Made by a program: the position numbers and the translations under genes
Shown: one piece after another, positions 25,259-34,392 of the stretch
Numbering within the stretch: position 1 is the first letter of the stretch
Layout of the letters: every line of letters starts with the position of its first letter
The notes under the pieces: model-generated
What the model saw: only the letters and a program-made list of their open reading frames with translations
What the model was told of the DNA's origin: nothing
The model's database searches: none
NCBI RefSeq assembly: GCF_004345825.1
Contig: NZ_SLXM01000008.1
Span: forward strand, 62,001 to 126,000
Origin: Tenacibaculum skagerrakense
GTDB lineage: Bacteria > Bacteroidota > Bacteroidia > Flavobacteriales > Flavobacteriaceae
DNA: 64,000 bases
Direction: 5' to 3'

Positions 25259-27187
25259 TTACATGTCTTTGACTTTAAACTCAATTAAAGAGTTTTGAAC
25301 TTTAACCATTTTGTCATAGAATGCTTTAAGAGATTCGTACTGATTACTTAAAAAGACTTTTTTGTTGATGTTATATTGAAAGTTAATCGTTAAGATATGA
25401 TTTTTAATATCCGCTTTAAAAATGTAAGAAGCATCATCGTTTGGCAATTGTATGCCTTCTGGTTTTGGTATAGAAGTTATTTCGATATTCTTAGGTAAAG
25501 AAATGGATATTCTAAAATTTTCTTCTTTTGCATAACCAAAGTCAACGGGATACATGCGCTCTTTCATTTTAAAGGGGTTCTCAAGTGAGGAAGATCCTAT
25601 CATTAGATTACTAATCTTTATATACTTCCCTCTTGAAATTACATCTTCAAAAGAAACAGAATACGTCTCTAATAAAGGAGATTCAACATCTTTTTGGTTT
25701 TTGAAATCAGATTTATTAATTTCTACGTAAGGATGTTTTTCTTCAATGCTATTTATTAATAATTCACTGTTTTTTGGAAGAGCTAATTGTTTTCGTTTAC
25801 TGTAGGCATAATAACCATTGGAAACAACTTTTAGTTTACCTTCTAAAATATTATCTTCTATGTTTAATTTTGCTCTAATTATTGTTTTTTGATTTGAAGG
25901 AATGCTGTTAGAAGTTATTGGTTCCCAGTAGCTAGGTTTTGTTTGGTTGAAAACTCTTCCATCGCCATTTAAACAGAAAAAAGGAATTAAACCAAATGGT
26001 AAATGCTTATGTGACGCATCTAGGAAATATTTTTTTCCATCTATACTTACTAATACAACTCTGTAGTTAAAATCTATAACAGTTGCATGTAATTTTGTAG
26101 CAAACCCATTTGCTCTAGTTGATAGCAATACCAAATTAGGATTATTAATGTTAGCAGCTTTTAAAGCATTATACAACGAAAGGTTAATTTGCTGTATTGT
26201 TCCTTTTTTATTCTTGTAAGCTTCGTAAAAGTATTGATCGGTATTATTGTCAAGTGTAAAGTGGTTTTGTATAAAATAGAAAACTTTTTTTGCTCTAGTT
26301 AATTCATTAGGTTCATTTAAAATACTATCAGGTAATTCTCTTTTATAAAACCTAGTTTTATCAAGTTCATCATCATATCTATTTCTAATTGCTTTATCTA
26401 TTGTATTCCATTCTCTATTTTCTCCTTTTTTTACATAAGGATCAAATATGTATGATCTTTCAAAAGTTAAACGAGAAATGTAATTGTTTTTATTCGTTAA
26501 AAAAGCTTCTTCTTTAAAAGCAGGAACATTATCCATCTCATATATTAAAGAACACATAGTATTTTTTTTACACTCAGTCTTGCTTATATTTTTTGGTGTT
26601 AAATATCCAATAGTTCTTACCTTAAAGTCATCTGAAGAGAAATAAGCTGAGTAATTCGTTTTTAATTTGGGAATATCAGTTTGAAAATACCAATCGTATA
26701 TTCCATAGTTATTTACAGATATTGTGTATTTATATTCAATGATAGAGCCTTCTTTTACTTTAGGCATAGCGAAGGATTTACCTTTTACAACATTATTAAA
26801 GTTTGTATTTTTTATATACTCTTCTCCAAGTTTTGTTTTGATGGTATTTCCATTTTCGTCTAAATTATAGGTTATCCCTGCTATGTTTTCAAGTTTACTA
26901 TTTTTAAAATACGGTATCTCAATTCTAGCTTTACTTAGATCTGTATTACTAAAAAATTTAATTTTTACGTAGTATTCTTTAGTATAGTTATATTTTTTAT
27001 ACTTACTGGGATACACTTTGCAAATCTCTTCAAGAATTAGCGCATCAGCCGTGGAATCTTTTTCATATTGTGTCATGAAAATTTCCTGCTTGTATATATT
27101 ACCTAATTCGGGTATTTCAGTATTGCTTTGACTATGAATAAAAATACTACTTATAAGAGTATATAGTATTGAAAATCTTTTTTTCAT
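25259..27187 (-). CDS. DUF3857 protein with degenerate transglutaminase-like domain (copy 4)
   Basis: 642 residues with a signal peptide (FSILYTLISSIFIHSQ). The N-terminal DUF3857 beta domain includes GKSFAMPKVKEGSIIEYKYT. A transglutaminase-like domain follows, with LSLYNALKAANINN, then LVLLSTRANG, then IDFNYRVVLV and YFLDASHKHLPFG. Where active enzymes have Gly-Asp-Cys it reads Gly-Thr-Ile (KGTIQQINL), and the catalytic His is Tyr (FNYR); the Asp is retained. A DUF3858-like C-terminal domain closes the chain (MYPVDFGYAKE). It is therefore probably non-catalytic and periplasmic. It is the last of four tandem paralogues, 14 bp after the previous one. Function unknown. Confidence 0.82.
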   Translation of the reverse strand: MKKRFSILYTLISSIFIHSQSNTEIPELGNIYKQEIFMTQYEKDSTADALILEEICKVYPSKYKKYNYTKEYYVKIKFFSNTDLSKARIEIPYFKNSKLENIAGITYNLDENGNTIKTKLGEEYIKNTNFNNVVKGKSFAMPKVKEGSIIEYKYTISVNNYGIYDWYFQTDIPKLKTNYSAYFSSDDFKVRTIGYLTPKNISKTECKKNTMCSLIYEMDNVPAFKEEAFLTNKNNYISRLTFERSYIFDPYVKKGENREWNTIDKAIRNRYDDELDKTRFYKRELPDSILNEPNELTRAKKVFYFIQNHFTLDNNTDQYFYEAYKNKKGTIQQINLSLYNALKAANINNPNLVLLSTRANGFATKLHATVIDFNYRVVLVSIDGKKYFLDASHKHLPFGLIPFFCLNGDGRVFNQTKPSYWEPITSNSIPSNQKTIIRAKLNIEDNILEGKLKVVSNGYYAYSKRKQLALPKNSELLINSIEEKHPYVEINKSDFKNQKDVESPLLETYSVSFEDVISRGKYIKISNLMIGSSSLENPFKMKERMYPVDFGYAKEENFRISISLPKNIEITSIPKPEGIQLPNDDASYIFKADIKNHILTINFQYNINKKVFLSNQYESLKAFYDKMVKVQNSLIEFKVKDM

Positions 27188-27201
27188 GCTAAAAATTATT
27201 C

Positions 27202-29148
27202 TTATTCTTTACTGTATTCGATAAAAGAATCTTGCAAGTTTATTATTTCTTGAAAGAATTTTTTCAGATTATGATATTCCGTATTATTATACTTGTTTCT
27301 ATTTAGTTTTATGTCCATCAAAATTTTTAAATTCTCTCCTGACCGTTGAACTTTATAGATTATTTCACCTCCGTTGTATGGGATTTTAAAATTTTTGCTA
27401 AGAGGAATCTTTAATAATTGATATCCGTCTGGAGCTGAAACAAAAATTGTATATGAATCACTCCACTCATAACCTAGGTCTATTGGATAATGTCGTTGAT
27501 TATATTTGAATGGATTTTCTTTGTATTTATCTAAAATAAAAGGAGAAAAACGTATCGTTTTCTGTAAAGTAGTTATTTCTGGTAAGGTTACAGTATAAGA
27601 CGTTTTTACTGTTTGGTCTTTTTTAGAAATGACTTCAAATTTTTCTACTTCTAAATCAGGGTTCTTTGTTTCGAAATCTTCTAGATATTTCTCTTCAGAT
27701 TTACTGTTAAGTTTACGTCTTTCATTAAAGGCGTAATATCCTTTAGTTTCTCTTGTTATATCTGCAAAAGCTTCATTGCTTTCATTGAATTGAATTTTTA
27801 TTCGATTTCGTAAAGATGTTTTGAATTTTGGAATTATCTCTTCCCAATAGCTTTCTTTTTCAAAGTCTAAAACTCTACCTTCACCATTAAGACACCTGTA
27901 AGGTATTTCTCCAAAAGTTAAGTTTTTTTCGGTTGCATCGAGTAAATAACTTTCATTGTTAATAATTACGTTGACTAAGACATAATTAAAGTCTGTAACA
28001 GAAGGAAAGAGTTTTGTAATAGTACCGTTTTCCCTAGTTGAAAGTGCAACTAAATAACTTTCTATATTAGCAGCTTTAAGCGCATTATACAATGTTAGAT
28101 TAATACCATCAACACCACCAGATTTTTCTTGATAAACTTGCTTTACCCTAATTTTATTTTGAGACCAATAATTGTTGTTCCAAACTAATCTTTCTTGAAG
28201 AAAATTATATATGCTAGTAGCTCTTTCTTTATCGTCAATAATATTTAATATTTCTGAAGGTAAATTCTTTTTGAAAAAAGATGCTTTTGAAGTTTGTCCA
28301 TCAAAGAAGTTTGTTCGTAACGTTTTGTCAGCATCTTCCCAAGTTTGCGTGTAAGTCTTTTTTACACCCTTTAGATTTGTAAAGGAAACAGGTTCAAAAA
28401 TAATTTTAGCTAGATAATTTTTAGGAGATAACATGAAGTCTTCTTTTATAAAAGCCCTAATATCATCCATTCCATACTCGTAAACTACACAGTCTCCTTC
28501 ACCAATTCCTGGGTATAGAATACAACTACGCTTAACATATGACCTTTCACGATCTAAAGTTTTATAAGCCTGCAGTCTTAAATTGTATTTATAATTACCT
28601 GGAATTTCAGCTACAATATCACTTTTTAATTTAGGAATATTTGCTTGAAGATTCCAATCATCTAATTTAAAATAAGGAGAAAATAAACTGTAGGAATATT
28701 CGATTACACTTCCTTCTTTTATATTTGGTAAAGTGAAGGATACCTGTTGCCACTTTTCAGATAGTTTCTTTTTATATATTTTATTTTCAAGAAGATGAAT
28801 TTCTGTAGTTCTTCCATCTTCAATATTATAAGTAATGGCTTTAATAAACTTTATTTTTTCTTCACCAAAAAGATTCACTTTAATTGTAGCTAAATCTATT
28901 TCGGATTTATCAAAGATTTTTACTCTTTTATATATATCTGTTCGAAAGTCATATTTATTTTTTCTATCAACCCAGATATACCCTTTCTCTTCTAAAACTA
29001 AAGCTCTAGCCGTTGAATCTTTTTCGTAAAACTTCATAGAAAGTTCTTCATTAGTGGTTTGTCCTAACTTTGGAGTTTTACTGTTCTTTTGTGCGTAAAC
29101 ACTAATACTACTTATAATAATAAGTAGTATTAATTTAATTTTTTTCAT
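27202..29148 (-). CDS. DUF3857 protein with degenerate transglutaminase-like domain (copy 3)
   Basis: 648 residues with a signal peptide (LILLIIISSISVYAQ). The same architecture as its neighbours: DUF3857 (VSFTLPNIKEGSVIEYSYSL), a transglutaminase-like core (GGVDGINLTLYNALKAANIE, ALSTRENG, FNYVLVNV, YLLDATEKN) and a C-terminal beta domain (HYPIDLGYEWSDSY). The Cys position is Val346, the His position Tyr389, and Asp404 is kept. It starts 9 bp after the previous copy. Closest in sequence to copy 4, judging from the shared NLTLYNALKAANI and CLNGEGRV/CLNGDGRV stretches. Presumed periplasmic and non-enzymatic. Confidence 0.82.
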   Translation of the reverse strand: MKKIKLILLIIISSISVYAQKNSKTPKLGQTTNEELSMKFYEKDSTARALVLEEKGYIWVDRKNKYDFRTDIYKRVKIFDKSEIDLATIKVNLFGEEKIKFIKAITYNIEDGRTTEIHLLENKIYKKKLSEKWQQVSFTLPNIKEGSVIEYSYSLFSPYFKLDDWNLQANIPKLKSDIVAEIPGNYKYNLRLQAYKTLDRERSYVKRSCILYPGIGEGDCVVYEYGMDDIRAFIKEDFMLSPKNYLAKIIFEPVSFTNLKGVKKTYTQTWEDADKTLRTNFFDGQTSKASFFKKNLPSEILNIIDDKERATSIYNFLQERLVWNNNYWSQNKIRVKQVYQEKSGGVDGINLTLYNALKAANIESYLVALSTRENGTITKLFPSVTDFNYVLVNVIINNESYLLDATEKNLTFGEIPYRCLNGEGRVLDFEKESYWEEIIPKFKTSLRNRIKIQFNESNEAFADITRETKGYYAFNERRKLNSKSEEKYLEDFETKNPDLEVEKFEVISKKDQTVKTSYTVTLPEITTLQKTIRFSPFILDKYKENPFKYNQRHYPIDLGYEWSDSYTIFVSAPDGYQLLKIPLSKNFKIPYNGGEIIYKVQRSGENLKILMDIKLNRNKYNNTEYHNLKKFFQEIINLQDSFIEYSKE

Positions 29149-29157
29149 AAACTTTAT

Positions 29158-31098
29158 TTATCCTTTTACTAGTACAATTTTTTCAGTCTGTTTAGCGACT
29201 ACCTTTGAATAAAATTCTTTTAAACTGCTGTAATAAGTAGGCGCAATAATTGGGCTATTAATTTGAATAATAGAATTAACCTCAATTATTTTTCCTGTTT
29301 GAGATACTTTAAATTTGAAGACACCTAAATTATCTGGCAAACCAATAGCAAATTGCTCTGGTAAAGCTTCTGGCGTATAGCCTTCAGGGATTTCGATAGA
29401 AATATTATTAGTTTCTTTCCAAGCTGAGGCAAAGTCAACTGGGAAGGTTCTGTCGTCAGATTTAAAAGGATTTGTTTTCTCTGTTAAAAATAATAAAGGA
29501 TTTATAAGTAGTTTTCCATTAATACTTTCAACAAGATCATCTGAACTAAACTTTATCATCATATTGTAGGATTTATAACAATCCTCTTTATTACTAATTC
29601 TAAAGTTTTCAATTTCTATATTATGAGTTTCTTCTAGTTTTGAAATAACTTCATCTTTGTCAAAATGATTATATCTCTTTCTTCCTAACATCGCATTCAA
29701 CATCTCTTCTTTAGTCATTAGTAATCCAGAAATCGAACCTTCTTCTTCAATTTTAACCTTTAACATATTTGTTTCAGAAGAGTGCTCTGTTGCATTTAAG
29801 TTCACCCAAGTAGAATACCCTTCTTTAGTAACTTTCCTTCCGCTCCAGTTTAGAGCTCTTACAGGTAAAACATTTGGAATAGCATATTTCTCTGTAGCAT
29901 CCAATAACATTGTGCTTCCATCAGTAAATTCAACAAAACTAATAACGTAGTTAAATCCGTCCAACGTAGGAAAAAGTGGAACTCCGTTATTTCTAGTACT
30001 AACTAATACAGGATTAGCACCTAAACCAGCTTCTCGTAACATAGCTGTAAGGATTAAATTTATTTCAGCCACATTACCAGTGCCTTCTTCGTAAGCTTTT
30101 TTTACACCCTTATCAGTGTATTTACTGTTGTACTGATTCCACTTTATTTTATTTTTTACAAATTCGAATATAGCTACAGCTTTTTGAGCATCACCTTTTG
30201 CTGTTGATAATATTACTTGCAAATCGTCTTTGTAATAATTACTTTTTTCTAGTTCACTCCCGAAACTTGAAGATTTATAAATCTGTTTACTTACATTTTC
30301 CCAAGTGTCAGCATAAGTTTTTATTGTGGAATTAGGAATCTGAGTATAAGAAAGCTCATATTTTATACCTCCGTAATAATTATTAATATTTGAGATATAA
30401 GGTTCATTATCTCTTAAAGCAGGGATGTTTTCTGCATCGTAAACATCTATGTTGTAATTAATGTCTCTTGTTTTTTTAGATGACTTTGGTATTACAGAAT
30501 AAAAACCTTTACTTATTTTATTGAAAACAAACCACTCAGGTGTTTCTACTTCAATGTGTAATTTTTTAGTAGGAATATTTGTTTGAAATGAAACATCATC
30601 GATGTAATAATAGTAAGGAGAAGATAATTTGTATTTAATATCTATAATACATCCCTCTTTTACATCTGGCATAGTAATCTTTTTTGAACTTCTGTACTTA
30701 TTTATTTTTTCTTGAAATATGCTGTTACTATTTAATTTGGTCTCAGTTATTTCTCCATTATCATTAAGATTGAATGTGTAACCTTTTATGTTTGTTACTT
30801 TTTCACCGCTACCAGATTCAGGTTTAGCATATAAAATGTTAAATGTAGCTCGATCTAAACCTTCTTTGTTATATATTTTTAAACGGTAATGGTAATAGTT
30901 TACAACATGAAATCCTAAACTTTTATTGTATTCATAATAAGTTTTTCTTTCTTTAAATAAGTAAGCTGCGTTGGCAGTAGAATCTCCTGGATAGAATTTT
31001 TCTTCAAGTTCTTCTTTTGATACTTTACCAAATTTAATTTCCTGTGAAAAACCAGTAATAGAAATTAATAATGTAAGGGCAAGGATGATTTTTTTCAT
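29158..31098 (-). CDS. DUF3857 protein with degenerate transglutaminase-like domain (copy 2)
   Basis: 646 residues with a signal peptide (MKKIILALTLLISITGFSQ). DUF3857 is at about 40-230 and the transglutaminase-like core at about 300-420: GTGNVAEINLILTAMLREAG, VLVSTRNNG, DGFNYVISFV and MLLDATEKYA. The Cys position is Val343, the His Tyr384, and Asp400 is retained. The 'GN-x-AEINLLL' form is common in Bacteroidota homologues, so the loss is old rather than recent decay. It starts 10 bp after the previous copy's stop. Function unknown. Confidence 0.84.
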   Translation of the reverse strand: MKKIILALTLLISITGFSQEIKFGKVSKEELEEKFYPGDSTANAAYLFKERKTYYEYNKSLGFHVVNYYHYRLKIYNKEGLDRATFNILYAKPESGSGEKVTNIKGYTFNLNDNGEITETKLNSNSIFQEKINKYRSSKKITMPDVKEGCIIDIKYKLSSPYYYYIDDVSFQTNIPTKKLHIEVETPEWFVFNKISKGFYSVIPKSSKKTRDINYNIDVYDAENIPALRDNEPYISNINNYYGGIKYELSYTQIPNSTIKTYADTWENVSKQIYKSSSFGSELEKSNYYKDDLQVILSTAKGDAQKAVAIFEFVKNKIKWNQYNSKYTDKGVKKAYEEGTGNVAEINLILTAMLREAGLGANPVLVSTRNNGVPLFPTLDGFNYVISFVEFTDGSTMLLDATEKYAIPNVLPVRALNWSGRKVTKEGYSTWVNLNATEHSSETNMLKVKIEEEGSISGLLMTKEEMLNAMLGRKRYNHFDKDEVISKLEETHNIEIENFRISNKEDCYKSYNMMIKFSSDDLVESINGKLLINPLLFLTEKTNPFKSDDRTFPVDFASAWKETNNISIEIPEGYTPEALPEQFAIGLPDNLGVFKFKVSQTGKIIEVNSIIQINSPIIAPTYYSSLKEFYSKVVAKQTEKIVLVKG

Positions 31099-31108
31099 AG
31101 TTTTTATT

Positions 31109-33028
31109 TTAATTTAATACTTTTTGTAAAGCAATTCTAACACTCTCTTGTTTTGCAATACGTTTTCTAAATTGTCTGTATAATTTATAATCTTCTTTGG
31201 GGTAAATTCCTTCTTTTATAAATAATGTTTTATGATAAGAAATAGTTTTTTCGTCAACTTTTTTTACTTCCATAGTATAGTTTCCAAACTTTGTTGAAAT
31301 TTCTACTTTTGAAGGAAGTGAGGTAATTTTATAGCCATTAGGAATTGTAAAAGTAAATTCATCTACATCTTTATAACCTCTGTTAATTTGCAATGGATGA
31401 TTTCGAGTTCTGTAGCGTTTGGGTACAAATGTGTTTTTATTAAAAACATTTACTCTTACTATAAGTTCGTTTGCAGTTATACTAGCATAATCAGCAACGT
31501 TTACATGTAGTTTTTCTTTAAATACAATATTGTCTTTGTCGTTTTCTAAGGAAGAAGATTTAATTTCTAGATTATTTATGTACGACCATAATTTTGACTT
31601 GTAGTATTTTTCTAAATCATCTTTCGCTAAGCTTTCAATTCCATATTTATCATCGTATTGAACTCCTTTAGAGGTTATTTCAACATCTGCTTCTAAAGAA
31701 CCTTTTTCGTTAAGTTGTATGCTTGCTTTACAAGTTTGTAAATTGGTTTCATTTTTATAAGATGGAGTTCTTTTAATTAGACCACCTTCTGGAGTAATAA
31801 CTAAAACATCTCTATCATCAGTAAAATCACCCAAAAATCCGAAAGGCATAGTTTGACTTGTGCATTCTAACCAAATATCATTACCGTCATTTGGAATATT
31901 TAAAATAACATGATTTCCTTGCATAGAAGAAAATCCTTCAATCATGTTTTTCTTTTCGGAACCTGCCCAAACTACTGAGTAATGAGATTTTACATCTACT
32001 GCATCTAACAAAGCTTTTGTATAATTGGTTAATCCTTTACAATCACCATATCCCATTTTATGTACTTCATCAGCTGGTATAGGTTTCCAACCTCCAATAC
32101 CTTCTTGTACACTGATATAACGTGTTCTGTTTTGCATGAAGTCATAAACAATTTTAGCTTTTTCGATATTACTTTTAGCACCTTTTACTTTTTGTTGAAT
32201 AGCATATTTAACAGATTCAGATAAAATATCATTTCCGTTTTTTAAATTTTCAAATCTCCACTTTCCAAATTCTTCCCAGTTTTTAGCACTACCTTTAATA
32301 CCTTTTAACGTGAATTGGTTAAGTGCTACAATTAAGTTTGGTAATATTTCAGATATGCTTATACTACTGTCTTCATACTCAATTGCAGGTAAATTTTCTG
32401 CTACATAATGAATTTTATCTTCATTTACCCTCTTAATTGAGTATCCATCAAAGTTATTTTCTTTGATTCGTGTTTCAATATTTTCTAGGTTGATTATTTT
32501 ATACTCACTTTTTTGAACTGAAACATAATAAGAGTCTAGCGGATACCATTTTGGGATAAAGCCAGTTGATGATGTTTTATATTCTTTTTCGAAAACAACA
32601 GTGTAAGGATATTCAGTAGGAGTGTGATCTATATATTTTACTCTTGAATCTGAATACAAAGTTCCACCATCTACAGCACTTACATCAGTAAATTTACTTT
32701 TAGAATATTTTTTTATTTCTTTTCCTAAAGAATTGTAAACTGTTGCCGATAAATCAGTGATTTTTGTGTCATTGTCATAAGAAGCGTAAGCGTCAACATG
32801 TTTATTTCCTAGTTTATTCAGAACGGTTGTTACTCTTCTTTCCTTAACAATCATTTCATCAACAGCTTCAACTGTAATTTCAGTATAACTTTCTCGAATA
32901 ACTGCATTTGCATCTTTAGTCAGTTCAGGAGATAATGTTAACGACATTAAACTCATGTCCTGAGCAAAGGAAATAGATATATTAATAAAAAATAATAATA
33001 AGGGTAACCCAGCAATTTTTGTTATCAT
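31109..33028 (-). CDS. DUF3857/transglutaminase-like protein with intact Cys and His (copy 1)
   Basis: 639 residues with a signal peptide (LPLLLFFINISISFAQ). DUF3857 occupies about 40-240. The transglutaminase core begins about 280, with MGYGDCKGLTNYTKALLDA holding Cys330 and GNHVILN holding His373. WLECTSQTMPFGF follows, with Glu388 where the third triad residue is usually Asp. A C-terminal beta domain ends the chain. This is the only one of the four paralogues that could be catalytic (isopeptide or peptide chemistry in the periplasm). It is first in the tandem array and presumably sets transcription: reverse-strand TAAATTTG at 33052-33045 is 17 bp before its ATG. Confidence 0.85.
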   Translation of the reverse strand: MITKIAGLPLLLFFINISISFAQDMSLMSLTLSPELTKDANAVIRESYTEITVEAVDEMIVKERRVTTVLNKLGNKHVDAYASYDNDTKITDLSATVYNSLGKEIKKYSKSKFTDVSAVDGGTLYSDSRVKYIDHTPTEYPYTVVFEKEYKTSSTGFIPKWYPLDSYYVSVQKSEYKIINLENIETRIKENNFDGYSIKRVNEDKIHYVAENLPAIEYEDSSISISEILPNLIVALNQFTLKGIKGSAKNWEEFGKWRFENLKNGNDILSESVKYAIQQKVKGAKSNIEKAKIVYDFMQNRTRYISVQEGIGGWKPIPADEVHKMGYGDCKGLTNYTKALLDAVDVKSHYSVVWAGSEKKNMIEGFSSMQGNHVILNIPNDGNDIWLECTSQTMPFGFLGDFTDDRDVLVITPEGGLIKRTPSYKNETNLQTCKASIQLNEKGSLEADVEITSKGVQYDDKYGIESLAKDDLEKYYKSKLWSYINNLEIKSSSLENDKDNIVFKEKLHVNVADYASITANELIVRVNVFNKNTFVPKRYRTRNHPLQINRGYKDVDEFTFTIPNGYKITSLPSKVEISTKFGNYTMEVKKVDEKTISYHKTLFIKEGIYPKEDYKLYRQFRKRIAKQESVRIALQKVLN

Positions 33029-33044
33029 AGCATTAATTTTCAGG

Positions 33045-33052
33045 CAAATTTA
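33045..33052 (-). promoter_or_regulatory. Putative -7 box of the DUF3857 array
   Basis: Reverse-strand TAAATTTG matches TAnnTTTG, 17 bp before the ATG of copy 1. No TTG was found at the expected spacing. Confidence 0.5.
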
Positions 33053-33101
33053 TAAAAAAAAATAAAAAAAGACTTTTCAAATTATATTTAAGAGTTTCAT
33101 T

Positions 33102-33109
33102 TAGATTTG
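33102..33109 (+). promoter_or_regulatory. Putative -7 box of the PepSY-like/DUF2490 pair
   Basis: TAGATTTG matches TAnnTTTG, 18 bp before the ATG at 33128. Confidence 0.5.
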
Positions 33110-33127
33110 TATAAGTTTTATTAAAAG

Positions 33128-33697
33128 ATGAAGAGAGAGTATTTTATCACAGTTTTTATATGTTTTTTAATTCAATCAGTTGCTGGTCAGTATAAATTTG
33201 AAAGAGAATACAGGGTAGAGCAGGGAGAGGTTCCGAAACAAGCTATTGAGTTTATTGAGAGCGTAAATTTTAAAAAGAAAGTTAAATGGTATGTAGAGGA
33301 AAGTCAGGATGGAAAAACAATTGAAGCAAAAACAACTTATAAGGGAAGAAAACACAGTATTGAATTTGATACAAAAGGAGCGGTTATTGATGTTGAGATA
33401 AAAATTAATTTCTCGAAGTTAGATAAAGAACTTCAAAAAAATATAATCTCTATTTTAAAAGATCGTTTCAAAAAGTTTAAAATAAGAAAAGTTCAACTGC
33501 AATATAAAGGACAAAAAGAAGCATTGATGAATTGTATTACTGCTCAATGTTCAATTAAACCCAGTTTTGAAATTGTATTAAAAGGAAAAAAAGAAACTAC
33601 TTACGAATTGTTTGAAATGTTATTCGATTCAAAAGGAGAGAAGATTTTAAAAGAGCTAAAATTTAGTGCTGATAACTTTGACAATCTACAATTTTAA
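33128..33697 (+). CDS. Exported PepSY-like small protein of unknown function
   Basis: 189 residues with a signal peptide (MKREYFITVFICFLIQSVAG). The mature part has the repeating pattern of PepSY-like domains: a helix (VPKQAIEFIESVNFKKK), strands (VKWYVEESQDGKTIEAKTTY, then HSIEFDTKGAVIDVEIKINF), then KNIISILKDRFKKFKIRKVQ and a last strand pair EMLFDSKGEKILKELKFS. Two cysteines (NCITAQCS) may form a disulfide. It is probably periplasmic. It is followed after 3 bp by DUF2490, a pairing I believe recurs in Flavobacteriaceae. Function unknown. Confidence 0.75.
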   Translation: MKREYFITVFICFLIQSVAGQYKFEREYRVEQGEVPKQAIEFIESVNFKKKVKWYVEESQDGKTIEAKTTYKGRKHSIEFDTKGAVIDVEIKINFSKLDKELQKNIISILKDRFKKFKIRKVQLQYKGQKEALMNCITAQCSIKPSFEIVLKGKKETTYELFEMLFDSKGEKILKELKFSADNFDNLQF

Positions 33698-33700
33698 TTA

Positions 33701-34357
33701 ATGAATAGGTTTTTAATTACACTGTTTTTGGTATCGTCTTCGTTTTATGCAACGGCTCAATCTGAAATTAGTTTTGGATGGTTGCCAAAAGTTAACCTCT
33801 CAAAAAAGATTTCCAATAACTTAAAGTGGGTTTCAAGTGTAGAAGTAAGAGAACAAATTTATCAAGAGTCGTTTCAGTTTACACATAATTTAATGGATGT
33901 TTCTTCCATCTTTTCTATTAAGACAGATGTTTATGAATCGTTTAACATTGGTTACATTATACGATTTAGAGAAGAAGAGGTAATTCACCGATTATTACAA
34001 CATTATAATATTGTTCAAAATCTCGATAATTTAAAAATTGCTCACCGTTTAGGATTTGAGCAATTTTTTCAAAATAAAGTTTCACCTCAATACAGAACTA
34101 GATATAGAGCTACTTTTGAAAAACCTTTGAATGGAGAAAAAGTTGATGTAAAAGAATGGTATGTAAAAATATCGAACGAATATTTATATCAGTTTAATGA
34201 AAAAGATTTAGAAGCTAGAATTTCTCCATACTTAGGATATCAATTGAGTAAAAAGGATAAAATTGAATTTGGTTTGGATTACCGTTTAGGAGGTGTTTTA
34301 GAATCTCAAAAAAAGAACAGTTTGTGGTTTCGAACCACTTGGTATATATCGATATAA
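33701..34357 (+). CDS. DUF2490 outer-membrane beta-barrel protein
   Basis: 218 residues with a signal peptide (MNRFLITLFLVSSSFYATAQ). The family opening ISFGWLPKVNLSKKISNNLK is followed by about ten amphipathic strands ending in aromatic-rich NSLWFRTTWYISI, as in small outer-membrane barrels. Function unknown. It is co-transcribed with the PepSY-like gene and ends in a hairpin shared with the converging dipeptidase gene. Confidence 0.85.
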   Translation: MNRFLITLFLVSSSFYATAQSEISFGWLPKVNLSKKISNNLKWVSSVEVREQIYQESFQFTHNLMDVSSIFSIKTDVYESFNIGYIIRFREEEVIHRLLQHYNIVQNLDNLKIAHRLGFEQFFQNKVSPQYRTRYRATFEKPLNGEKVDVKEWYVKISNEYLYQFNEKDLEARISPYLGYQLSKKDKIEFGLDYRLGGVLESQKKNSLWFRTTWYISI

Positions 34358-34358
34358 A

Positions 34359-34386
34359 AAAAGCACCAATAAAATGGTGCTTTTGT
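34359..34386. terminator. Bidirectional terminator between DUF2490 and dipeptidase genes
   Basis: AAAAGCACCA (34359-34368) pairs with TGGTGCTTTT (34375-34384) around ATAAAA, with A and T tracts on both sides. Confidence 0.8.
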
Positions 34387-34392
34387 GTTTTT

